In this document: piece by piece, positions 1-7,237 of the stretch
How positions within the stretch are numbered: position 1 is the first letter of the stretch
Layout of the letters: each line of letters starts with the position of its first letter
NCBI GenBank assembly: GCA_900752015.1
Contig: CAADTZ010000088.1
Coordinates: 1 to 10,552, forward strand
Direction: 5' to 3'
Length of the DNA stretch: 10,552 nt
Origin: an uncultured Collinsella sp.
Lineage (GTDB): Bacteria; Actinomycetota; Coriobacteriia; Coriobacteriales; Coriobacteriaceae
The notes under the pieces: generated by a model
Told to the model about the DNA's origin: nothing
What the model saw: the letters and a program-made list of their open reading frames with translations, nothing else
Database searches by the model: none
Program-made: the position numbers and the translations under genes

Positions 1-2014
1 CCTCGCCAGGGCGATCGCCGCGTCCGGCACGGCCCGCGACCTGCTCCAGCAAATCGTAGGCGCGCTCCCCCGCTCTAAAATCGGGTAGCTTTAATGCAAA
101 GTCGGCATTGACCACGCCCACAAGGGTAACCTCGGGAAAGTCGAGGCCCTTGGCGATCATCTGAGTGCCCAGCAGCACCGCGCAATCGGCGGCATCGAAC
201 TGCTCGAGCAACTTCTTATGCGCGTCCTTGCCACGCGTGGAATCGGCATCCATGCGAATGATGGCGACATCCTCGGGCAGCATCTGGTGCAGCGCGTCCT
301 CGATCTGCTGCGTGCCCAGACCCATTTTTGCCAGGTAACGGCTGCCGCACTTGGGGCAACGACTCGTGGGCGCGGGATACGGCTGCACGCGCCAGGACGA
401 ACCACAGGTGTGACATTGCAGCGTATGGGTGCGCTCGTGGTACGTAAGCGCCGTAGAGCAGTGGTTGCAGGTGGGGACGCAACCGCACTCGCGGCACATC
501 AAAAACGGCGCAAAGCCGCGGCGGTTATGCAGCAGCACAGCCTTCTCGCGGCGCTCGACCACGCGTTCCAAGCCTTCCATCAGCGGTTTTGAGAACATGG
601 AGCGGCTGCCGTGCGAAAACTCGCGGCGCAGGTCGGCAATGCGAACCTCGGGCAGCACGGCGTGTCCCGGGCGCTCGGGCATCTCGACGCGTGTCCAAGT
701 GGCACCGTTGAACGTGCCGCGACGGCAGCGGTCGAGGGCCTCGACAGAAGGCGTAGCCGAGCCCAACACGAGCGGGCAGCGATAGCGGCGCGCCATCTCG
801 GCCGCCACTTCGCGCGCGTGGTAACGCGGGCTGGAGCCCTGCTTGTAGCTGGTCTCGTGCTCCTCGTCGATGATGATAAGGCCCAGGTCGCTGAGCGGGC
901 AAAAGAGCGCCGAACGCGCGCCGACAACAACACGGGCGACACCGCTGGCAACCATGTCCCACTGGTCTAGGCGCTCACCGGCCGAAAGACGCGAATGGAA
1001 AACCGCGACCGTCTCGCCAAAGCGCGAACGGAAGCGCCCGACGGTTTGGGCCGTCAGCGAGATCTCGGGCACAAGCACGCACGCTGAACGGCCGGCCGCG
1101 AGCACGCGCTCGATGGCGGAGAGATAGACCTCAGTTTTACCGGATCCGGTGACGCCGTCTACAAGCACCACGTCGCCGTGGGCGTCAAGACGGGCGCGCT
1201 CAATCTGCGCAAGCGCCTGCTGCTGCCCGTCCGTGAGCGCGACCGGCGCCTTGCCGCTCGCCGAGGACAGCGTGGTCTGCTCGCTGCAGCCACGCCAGGC
1301 ACGACGCTCCTCCACCACCACGACGCCGCGTTTTTCGAGCGCCTTGATGGTCGCCGACATACTGTTGTAGAGCAGGTTGAGGTCGCGCGTCGTGACCGGT
1401 CCGCACTGGAGCGCCTCGATAAGCTGGCGCTGGCGAACCGCTGTCTTGGGCGGCGTATAGTCAAAGCCTTCGGGTGTAAGCATCACCCAGCGGTTTTGAA
1501 TAGGCTTGACGGCGGGGCGCTCGACCGCCCACGCCCCGTCATCGCCCTTAACGACACGCGGGCTGCCACCCGGAGGCAAGAACAGGCGCAGGCATTCAGA
1601 AAGCGTCGCGACATACTCGCGGCTCATCCAACGCGCAATGCGGGCGGCCTCGGCGCCAAAGAGCGGTTTGCTGAGGATAGCCTCGATAGGCTTGATGCGC
1701 ACGGAATCGAGGGCGGCGTTGCCTTGCAAGTCGCCCAGCTCAGACGCAATGTCGACGATATAGCCCGCGGCCGCGCGGTTGCCAAAATGAACTAGGACGG
1801 TGGAGCCGATCTGGGGCTCATGGGCGAGGGACTGCGGAATGCCGTAGGCAAACGGCTCGGACAGCGCACGGGTGGGAATGTCGAGGACCACGCTCGCGTA
1901 GGCGGCAATGGGCTCTGGCACAGGCTCAGGCTTGGCCTGCTCGGCAGTGCGGCCGGCCCTTACGGGAGCCTGCTCGGGTTCAGGCGAACCAAACAGTGAC
2001 AGTTGCTCGGCCAT
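1..2014 (-). CDS. priA: Primosomal protein N' (PriA), replication restart helicase, 3' end missing
   Basis: PriA is a superfamily 2 helicase with 3'-to-5' polarity that recognises stalled forks and reloads the replisome. The frame is open from the ATG at 2014 to the left edge, giving 671 codons, so roughly the last tenth of the protein lies outside the window. The start is preceded by GGGAGG at 2025-2030, 10 nt away. Residues about 35-110 look like the 3'-end DNA-binding domain. The Walker A segment TGSGKTE is at about 289-295, the Walker B-type DEEH at 383-386 followed by SYKQ, and the motif III-like GSATPS comes after that. A Cys-rich zinc insertion runs from C507 to about C556 with pairs of the type CREC, CNHC, CHTC and CPKC. 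The GTQMIAKG motif and the motif VI segment QVAGRAGR (658-665) end the visible part. It follows gltX on the same strand, but a hairpin terminator separates them. Family assignment is firm; the substrate role is known from the family. Confidence 0.96.
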   Translation of the reverse strand, partial: MAEQLSLFGSPEPEQAPVRAGRTAEQAKPEPVPEPIAAYASVVLDIPTRALSEPFAYGIPQSLAHEPQIGSTVLVHFGNRAAAGYIVDIASELGDLQGNAALDSVRIKPIEAILSKPLFGAEAARIARWMSREYVATLSECLRLFLPPGGSPRVVKGDDGAWAVERPAVKPIQNRWVMLTPEGFDYTPPKTAVRQRQLIEALQCGPVTTRDLNLLYNSMSATIKALEKRGVVVVEERRAWRGCSEQTTLSSASGKAPVALTDGQQQALAQIERARLDAHGDVVLVDGVTGSGKTEVYLSAIERVLAAGRSACVLVPEISLTAQTVGRFRSRFGETVAVFHSRLSAGERLDQWDMVASGVARVVVGARSALFCPLSDLGLIIIDEEHETSYKQGSSPRYHAREVAAEMARRYRCPLVLGSATPSVEALDRCRRGTFNGATWTRVEMPERPGHAVLPEVRIADLRREFSHGSRSMFSKPLMEGLERVVERREKAVLLHNRRGFAPFLMCRECGCVPTCNHCSTALTYHERTHTLQCHTCGSSWRVQPYPAPTSRCPKCGSRYLAKMGLGTQQIEDALHQMLPEDVAIIRMDADSTRGKDAHKKLLEQFDAADCAVLLGTQMIAKGLDFPEVTLVGVVNADFALKLPDFRAGERAYDLLEQVAGRAGRGDRPGE

Positions 2015-2043
2015 GGTCTCTGTGCCTCCCATCCCATACGCCT

Positions 2044-2079
2044 TGAGAAACAAGAGCCCCGCTCGGGTGAACGGGGCTC
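2044..2079 (-). terminator. Rho-independent terminator after gltX
   Basis: Read on the minus strand, an 8-bp stem GAGCCCCG/CGGGGCTC (2072-2079 and 2054-2061) with a 10-nt loop is followed by TTGTTTCTC. It begins 23 nt past the gltX stop codon and lies between gltX and priA. The T-tract is interrupted by one G, so some read-through into priA is possible. I see no clear separate priA promoter in the remaining 40 bp. Confidence 0.75.
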
Positions 2080-2102
2080 GGATACATGCGTTTGCGCGAC
2101 TG

Positions 2103-3578
2103 TTACAGCGCCATCGTGCGGGCGCGATCGATGCGCGCCAGGCAGTCGTCACGGCCGACGAGCGCCATAGTCTCGCCCAGCGGAGGGCTCACCATGTTGC
2201 CGCAGACGGCGACGCGCACGGCCTGGAACACCACGCGCTTCTTGAGGTCCATCTGCTCGGGCAGCGGTTCAAGCGCGGCATCGATGTTGGCGGCCGTCCA
2301 CTCGGTAACACCCTCGAGCGCGGTCTTGGCGGCGTCCAGAATGGCGCCCATGCCCTCCTTGGCCAGGCCCTTGTTGACGGACTTCTCGTCATATTCGAGG
2401 GTCTCGGCCGTGGCAAAGATGGGGGCGGCGACGGTCACGGCGTCGGCCGGCATCTTGGTGCGCGGCTTGACGATGGCAGCGAGCGCGTCGATCCAGTCCT
2501 CGCCGTACTCGACGTTACCCTCGATAAGGCCTGCCTCGTGCAGCTCGGGGACCATGATCTCGTCGGCAAACTGAGCATCGGACATGCCGTTGATGTACTC
2601 GGCATTGACCCAATCGAGCTTCTTGGGGTCGAAGGTCGCCGGGTTCTTGGAGATGCGGTCGAGCGAGAACTTGCTGGCCAGAACATCGCGCGGGATGATC
2701 GTGGTCTCGCCGTCGAGCGACCAGCCGAGCAGTGCCAAGTAGTTGACGAACGCATCGGGCAGGTAGCCGGCATCGCGGTACTCCTCCACCGAGGTGGCGC
2801 CATGGCGCTTGGAGAGCTTTTTGCCGTCGGCGCCCAGAATCATGGAGATGTGGGCGAACGTAGGCACGGGCGCACCGAGGGCCTCGTAAACCATGACCTG
2901 ACGCGGGGTGTTGGACAGGTGGTCGTCGCCGCGGATGACGTGGGTGATCTTCATCATGGCGTCGTCGACGACGGTCGCGAAGTTGTACGTGGGCGTGCCG
3001 TCGGAGCGGAAGATGACAAAGTCGTCGAGCTCCTTGGCGTCAAAGGTCACCTCGCCATGGACGGCGTCGTGAATGACGACGTCGCCGCGGTCCTCGGGCA
3101 CCTTGATGCGCAGGACGTAGGGCTCGCCGGCCTCGATGCGGCGGCGGGCCTCCTCGGGATCAAGATCGCGGCAGCGGCGCTGATAGCCCTGGAAGGGGTC
3201 CTTGCGCTCCTGCGCGGCCTTGCGGTCGGCCTCGAGCTGCTCCTTGGTGCAGAAGCAGGGATAGGCCTTGCCCTCATCCCAGAGCTGCTGGGCGGCCTGC
3301 TTATACAGGTCCAGGCGCTCGGTCTGGGCATAGGGGCCAAAGTCGCCGCCCACCTCGGGGCCCTCGTCCCAGTCAAGACCCAGCCAACGCATGGCGCGCA
3401 GGATGATCTGCGTGTTCTCGTCGGTGGAACGGGTGGGATCGGTGTCGTCGATGCGCAGGATGAACGTGCCGCCGTTTGCGCGGGCAAAAGCCCAGTTATA
3501 GATAGCGGTGCGGGCGCCGCCGATGTGCAGCTTGCCCGTCGGTGAGGGTGCAAAGCGGACGCGAACGTCTGATGCCAT
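2103..3578 (-). CDS. gltX: Glutamyl-tRNA synthetase
   Basis: This class I aminoacyl-tRNA synthetase activates glutamate with ATP and loads it onto tRNA in the cytosol. The product is 491 aa, usual for bacterial GluRS. The Rossmann fold opens with FAPSPTGKLHIGGART, whose HIGG (18-21) is the HIGH signature. The KMSKS-type loop is KKLSKRHG (253-260). A zinc-ribbon-like region has C108-x-C110 and C136, with D138 where E. coli GluRS has a histidine. The C-terminal half is the helical anticodon-binding region. I chose the ATG at 3578 because GAGGAG (3585-3590) lies 6 nt upstream. A longer in-frame start at 3617 has no such site and falls at or before the predicted transcription start. Non-discriminating charging of tRNA-Gln cannot be judged from this sequence. 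A long open frame on the opposite strand (1908-3545) is a coding shadow. Confidence 0.97.
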   Translation of the reverse strand: MASDVRVRFAPSPTGKLHIGGARTAIYNWAFARANGGTFILRIDDTDPTRSTDENTQIILRAMRWLGLDWDEGPEVGGDFGPYAQTERLDLYKQAAQQLWDEGKAYPCFCTKEQLEADRKAAQERKDPFQGYQRRCRDLDPEEARRRIEAGEPYVLRIKVPEDRGDVVIHDAVHGEVTFDAKELDDFVIFRSDGTPTYNFATVVDDAMMKITHVIRGDDHLSNTPRQVMVYEALGAPVPTFAHISMILGADGKKLSKRHGATSVEEYRDAGYLPDAFVNYLALLGWSLDGETTIIPRDVLASKFSLDRISKNPATFDPKKLDWVNAEYINGMSDAQFADEIMVPELHEAGLIEGNVEYGEDWIDALAAIVKPRTKMPADAVTVAAPIFATAETLEYDEKSVNKGLAKEGMGAILDAAKTALEGVTEWTAANIDAALEPLPEQMDLKKRVVFQAVRVAVCGNMVSPPLGETMALVGRDDCLARIDRARTMAL

Positions 3579-3618
3579 GGAAATCTCCTCGATTGCAGGA
3601 TGGATGTCTAACCGCACC

Positions 3619-3643
3619 AGTATAAAGCATCAAAGCAACCTCC
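3619..3643 (-). promoter_or_regulatory. Probable gltX promoter
   Basis: On the minus strand a good -10 box TATACT (plus-strand 3619-3624) lies 41 nt upstream of the gltX ATG. This predicts a leader of about 30 nt containing the GAGGAG ribosome site. The -35 region is weak: TGTGCG with an 18-bp spacer is the best candidate, at about plus-strand 3643-3648. The box sits about 30 bp from the inner edge of the large inverted repeat at 3656-3755. Confidence 0.5.
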
Positions 3644-3655
3644 GCACAAAGGGCA

Positions 3656-3755
3656 CCGACCTACTCATTGGGGACAGACTTAAATGACCAGTCGTTGGAG
3701 ACGTTCTTAGTTTAAGGCTGCTCATTTAATGTCTGTCCCCAATGAGTAGGTGCGG
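3656..3755. repeat. About 100-bp inverted-repeat element between gltX and metK
   Basis: The left arm (3656-3687) and right arm (3722-3755) are reverse complements. There is a perfect 21-bp block (3659-3679 with 3731-3751), then a perfect 8-bp block TTAAATGA/TCATTTAA separated by one bulged T at 3730. Three further outer pairs form after a bulged G at 3752. The centre (3688-3721, 34 nt) is unpaired apart from a small CTTAGTTTAAG palindrome. AAAGGG occurs just outside both ends (3648-3653 and 3756-3761), which could be a 6-bp target duplication. The stem is not followed by a T-tract and lies between divergent genes, so it is not an ordinary terminator. A MITE- or REPIN-like non-autonomous element is my preferred reading; the core ATTGGGGACAGAC reminds me of palindromes found near RAYT-type transposases, but that is from memory. 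Confidence 0.85.
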
Positions 3756-3783
3756 AAAGGGTGTGAATGTTTGATTTACGCGC

Positions 3784-3789
3784 TATGAT
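3784..3789 (+). promoter_or_regulatory. Possible metK -10 box
   Basis: TATGAT lies 67 nt upstream of the metK ATG, immediately downstream of the inverted-repeat element. It would start transcription near 3796, so that the hairpin at 3808-3834 falls in the leader. No good -35 box is present at the standard distance (GTGTGA at 3761-3766), so the assignment is tentative. Confidence 0.35.
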
Positions 3790-3807
3790 GTGCCCTTGCA
3801 TAGAGAG

Positions 3808-3844
3808 CCTGGCGGAATGGTAACGGTCGCCGGGACACGTTTTT
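3808..3844 (+). promoter_or_regulatory. metK leader hairpin followed by a short T-run
   Basis: CCTGGCG (3808-3814) can pair with CGCCGGG (3828-3834), giving 7 bp with one G-U pair around a 13-nt loop, GAATGGTAACGGT. Five nt after the stem comes TTTTT (3840-3844), directly before the ribosome site GAAAGGA (3845-3851). The placement suggests an attenuator-like or initiation-control element for SAM synthetase. It does not match the SAM riboswitch classes I can recall, and the stem-to-T-run gap is wide for an intrinsic terminator. A chance hairpin is also possible. Confidence 0.4.
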
Positions 3845-3856
3845 GAAAGGACAATC

Positions 3857-5137
<1,281 letters not shown>

Positions 5138-5174
5138 GCTAACTCGAAAAGCTACAGCCAAATAACAACGCACC

Positions 5175-5210
5175 AAAAGAAGTACCGGCCCCAACCGGTA
5201 CTTCTTTTTT
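5175..5210 (+). terminator. Strong rho-independent terminator after metK
   Basis: A perfect 14-bp stem (5175-5188 with 5195-5208, core GAAGTACCGG/CCGGTACTTC) encloses a 6-nt loop CCCCAA and runs into TTTTTTATTT. It ends metK transcription. The A-run on the left side gives a weaker T-run on the other strand. Confidence 0.93.
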
Positions 5211-5271
5211 ATTTAAAGGTGGTGAAGATGAGCCTACCTGGGACATGGAATAAATCACAGGCCGATAAATT

Positions 5272-5302
5272 TTGCAGCAGAGCGACTCCAACCATGTATC
5301 CT
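5272..5302 (+). promoter_or_regulatory. Weak promoter candidate for the serine dehydratase gene
   Basis: TTGCAG (5272-5277) and TATCCT (5297-5302) are separated by 19 bp, longer than ideal. If used, transcription would begin inside the left arm of the palindrome at 5306-5424 and the whole element would be in the leader RNA. Other -10-like sequences exist in the right arm (AATACT, 5406-5411), so the true start is unresolved. Confidence 0.25.
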
Positions 5303-5305
5303 AAG

Positions 5306-5424
5306 TTCCGAGGGCTTTAGTATTTGGTCGATCGCGAGTTCCGCACGAGCCGGAGGCCACTTAATGTGGCCTCCGTGCGAGCAGGACTGTCCGAGCAGGC
5401 GACCAAATACTAAAGCCCTCGGAA
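5306..5424. repeat. 119-bp nested inverted-repeat element upstream of the serine dehydratase gene
   Basis: The outer arms 5306-5330 and 5400-5424 are perfect 25-bp reverse complements (TTCCGAGGGCTTTAG... and its mirror). Inside, CGGAGGCCAC (5351-5360) pairs with GTGGCCTCCG (5366-5375) around TTAAT, extendable by CGCA/TGCG (5342-5345 with 5376-5379) across a five-base bulge. The octamer CGAGCAGG occurs at 5378-5385 and 5392-5399, with a variant CGAGCCGG at 5346-5353. GGACTGTCC at 5384-5392 is a further small palindrome. No T-run follows either arm. Flanks show no obvious target duplication. It could be a MITE-like insertion, a cruciform-forming site, or a structured leader. Its arms are unrelated to those at 3656-3755. 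Confidence 0.88.
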
Positions 5425-5425
5425 C

Positions 5426-5448
5426 GGCGGGACAGAGTATGCCCCGCC
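5426..5448 (+). repeat. Small GC-rich hairpin in the serine dehydratase leader
   Basis: GGCGGG (5426-5431) can pair with CCCGCC (5443-5448) over an 11-nt loop. It starts two bases after the outer arm of the large palindrome and ends about 20 nt before the ribosome site. CGGGAC recurs at 5428 and 5452. It may be chance in GC-rich DNA. Confidence 0.3.
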
Positions 5449-5480
5449 CCTCGGGACGACGGGATAGATAAGGAGCATCC

Positions 5481-7088
5481 ATGGCAGGCAAGCCGCAAAC
5501 ACTAGCTACGACCTCGGCATTCGAGATCTTGGGCCCCGTCATGGTCGGCCCCAGCTCATCGCACACCGCCGGCGCCCTGCGCTGCGCCCAGGTTGCCGCC
5601 AGCCTGCTGGAAGGCCGCATCACCAAAGTCACCTTTGGCCTGTGGAACTCCTTCGCCCACACCTACCGCGGCCACGGCACCGACCGTGCGCTCGTCGCGG
5701 GCATCCTGGGCCTCGACACCGATGACGAGAACATCAAGCAAGCCTTCGACCTCGCACGCGAGCAGGGCCTCGAATATCACTTTGACATCAAGGGCGACGA
5801 CGCCTCCATCCACCCCAATACCGTCGACATCGACATGGTCGACGACACGGGCGCCACGGCACAGGTCCGCGGCGAGAGCCTGGGCGGCGGCAAGATGCGC
5901 ATCAGCCGCATTAACGGCGTCGGCGTCGACATCTCGGGCATGTACTCCACACTCTTCGTGGCGCACAAGGACGTTCCCGGCGTGCTCGCCGCGCTTACGA
6001 ACCTGCTCGCCTACGCCCACGTAAACATCGCCTTCTGCCGTACCTACCGCACCGAAGTGGGCGGCCAGGCCTACTCCGTGTTTGAAACCGATGGCACGCC
6101 TGACGACACCGTCGTCCCCTTGCTGCGCAAGCTCGACAATGTCGACTACGCCACCTTCATTAAGCTTCCCGGTTCGGCCTCATCGCTCTCCCCCGGCGTC
6201 TCGGCCAAGGAAATCTTCGACGACGGCGAGCAGCTGCTCGATGCGTGCGCCGAGCTCGGGCTGAATATCGGCGCCGTCATGGCCGTGCGCGAGGCACGTC
6301 TGACCGGCGAGGCCCACGCCGTCGCCGCCATGCGCCGCGTGCTCGACGTCATGCGCGAGGAGACCACGACCCCCATCGTCAATCCGCAGCGATCGCTCGG
6401 CGGGCTTATCGGCGGCGAGGCTAAACTCGTCGATGCCACCGGCCGTAACGATTTGAGCACGAGCCTGATGGGCACCGTTCAAACCGACGCCGTGGCCCGC
6501 GCGATGGCCGTGCTCGAGCGCTCCGCCACGATGGGAGTGATCGTCGCCGCCCCCACGGCAGGCTCCGCGGGTGTCGTGCCCGGCTGCGTGCTGGCGCTCG
6601 CCGATCACCTTCAGCTCGACGACGAGCAGGTCATGGACGCGCTCTACTGCGCAGCCGCCATCGGCCTCAACCTCACCACGAGCGCCTGCGTCGCCGGCGC
6701 CGAGGGCGGATGCCAGGCCGAGGTGGGAAGCGCCGCTGCCATGGCAGCCGCCGCGCTGGTGCAGATGCTCGGCGGCACGCCCGAGCAGGCGCTCGACGCC
6801 AGTTCCATCGCGCTGAGTAACCTGCTGGGCCTCGTTTGTGACCCCGTCGGTGGCCTCGTGGAAGTGCCCTGCCAAAACCGCAACGCCATCGGCGTGGCAG
6901 CGGCCTTTAGTTCGGCACAACTCGCCCTCGCAAGAATTAAGAGCCTGGTTCCGTTTGACCAGATGGCACATGTCATGCTCTCAGTGGGCCACGCGTTGCC
7001 GGCCACGCTGCGCGAGACGGCAAAGGGCGGCATCGCGCAGGCTCCGGCCGCACTTTCAGCCTGTGCAAAATGCGGTGTGTGCGGATAA
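5481..7088 (+). CDS. sdaA: Iron-sulfur L-serine dehydratase, fused beta-ACT-alpha single chain
   Basis: The enzyme deaminates L-serine to pyruvate and ammonia with a [4Fe-4S] cluster, in the cytosol. The 535-aa chain begins with the beta (ASB) domain, including GPSSSHTAG (23-31). An ACT-like segment follows at about 157-228 (VPGVLAALTNLLAYAHVNIA), and then the alpha catalytic domain. Cluster ligands are predicted as C411, C453 and C464: their spacings of 42 and 11 match C343, C385 and C396 of the Legionella pneumophila enzyme. The C-terminus CAKCGVCG carries C528, C531 and C534, one of which may act as the tail ligand seen in that structure. The ACT insert explains why it is about 80 aa longer than E. 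coli SdaA. The start has TAAGGAG 5 nt upstream. The gene stands alone between a palindromic leader and a terminator. ACT domains often bind amino acids, so allosteric control by serine is plausible but not shown. Confidence 0.95.
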   Translation: MAGKPQTLATTSAFEILGPVMVGPSSSHTAGALRCAQVAASLLEGRITKVTFGLWNSFAHTYRGHGTDRALVAGILGLDTDDENIKQAFDLAREQGLEYHFDIKGDDASIHPNTVDIDMVDDTGATAQVRGESLGGGKMRISRINGVGVDISGMYSTLFVAHKDVPGVLAALTNLLAYAHVNIAFCRTYRTEVGGQAYSVFETDGTPDDTVVPLLRKLDNVDYATFIKLPGSASSLSPGVSAKEIFDDGEQLLDACAELGLNIGAVMAVREARLTGEAHAVAAMRRVLDVMREETTTPIVNPQRSLGGLIGGEAKLVDATGRNDLSTSLMGTVQTDAVARAMAVLERSATMGVIVAAPTAGSAGVVPGCVLALADHLQLDDEQVMDALYCAAAIGLNLTTSACVAGAEGGCQAEVGSAAAMAAAALVQMLGGTPEQALDASSIALSNLLGLVCDPVGGLVEVPCQNRNAIGVAAAFSSAQLALARIKSLVPFDQMAHVMLSVGHALPATLRETAKGGIAQAPAALSACAKCGVCG

Positions 7089-7106
7089 CGGCTAAGAACA
7101 ACTCAA

Positions 7107-7133
7107 AGGTGGGACAAATGTCCCACCTCTTTT
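7107..7133 (+). terminator. Rho-independent terminator after the serine dehydratase gene
   Basis: A perfect 9-bp stem AGGTGGGAC/GTCCCACCT (7107-7115 with 7120-7128) with an AAAT loop is followed by CTTTT. It starts 18 nt after the stop codon. The T-run is short but the stem is strong. Confidence 0.85.
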
Positions 7134-7174
7134 GAATGCCACCGTTTCCGTACCACAAACAGCAGGGCAATCGC

Positions 7175-7180
7175 TATAAT
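7175..7180 (+). promoter_or_regulatory. -10 box of the L,D-transpeptidase gene
   Basis: A perfect TATAAT lies 57 nt upstream of the chosen ATG, between the preceding terminator and the ribosome site GAAGGA. No good -35 hexamer is seen at 16-18 bp, so an activator or unusual -35 usage is possible. Confidence 0.6.
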
Positions 7181-7237
7181 GCAAGCCCAGTAAAAACACG
7201 ATGAGCCGCAAGGCGAAATTCGAAGGATATGCATACG

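Larger units (their letters stand above)
5138..5480. other. 343-bp gene-free stretch between metK and the serine dehydratase
   Basis: This stretch contains, in order, the metK terminator (5175-5210), about 90 bp of plain sequence with a weak promoter candidate (5272-5302), the 119-bp inverted-repeat element (5306-5424), a small GC hairpin (5426-5448), and the ribosome site of the next gene. No coding frame in it is convincing. A reverse-strand frame across 5255-5662 runs through the palindrome and into the serine dehydratase gene, and looks like a shadow. Confidence 0.8.

Noticed and set aside
1178..1795. 205-codon plus-strand frame opposite priA
   Set aside because: The PriA helicase motifs on the minus strand account for this DNA; the plus frame has no family signature.
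1908..3545. 545-codon open frame on the plus strand opposite gltX and the 5' end of priA
   Set aside because: It is antisense to an unambiguous GluRS gene, has no recognisable domain and a Gly/Val/Leu/His-rich composition typical of the complement of GC-biased codons.
3579..3617. 13-residue N-terminal extension of GluRS from 3617
   Set aside because: The predicted -10 box at 3619-3624 puts transcription start at or after this codon, and the GAGGAG site fits the ATG at 3578; MASDVRVRFAPSPTG also matches the usual family start.
3799..3840. tRNA-like string GGCGGAATGGTAACGG in the metK leader
   Set aside because: It resembles a D-arm, but there is no anticodon arm, T-arm or acceptor stem before the metK start.
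5255..5662. Reverse-strand 135-codon frame through the palindrome into the serine dehydratase gene
   Set aside because: More than a third lies antisense to the clear SdaA start and the rest runs through inverted repeats; no domain is seen.
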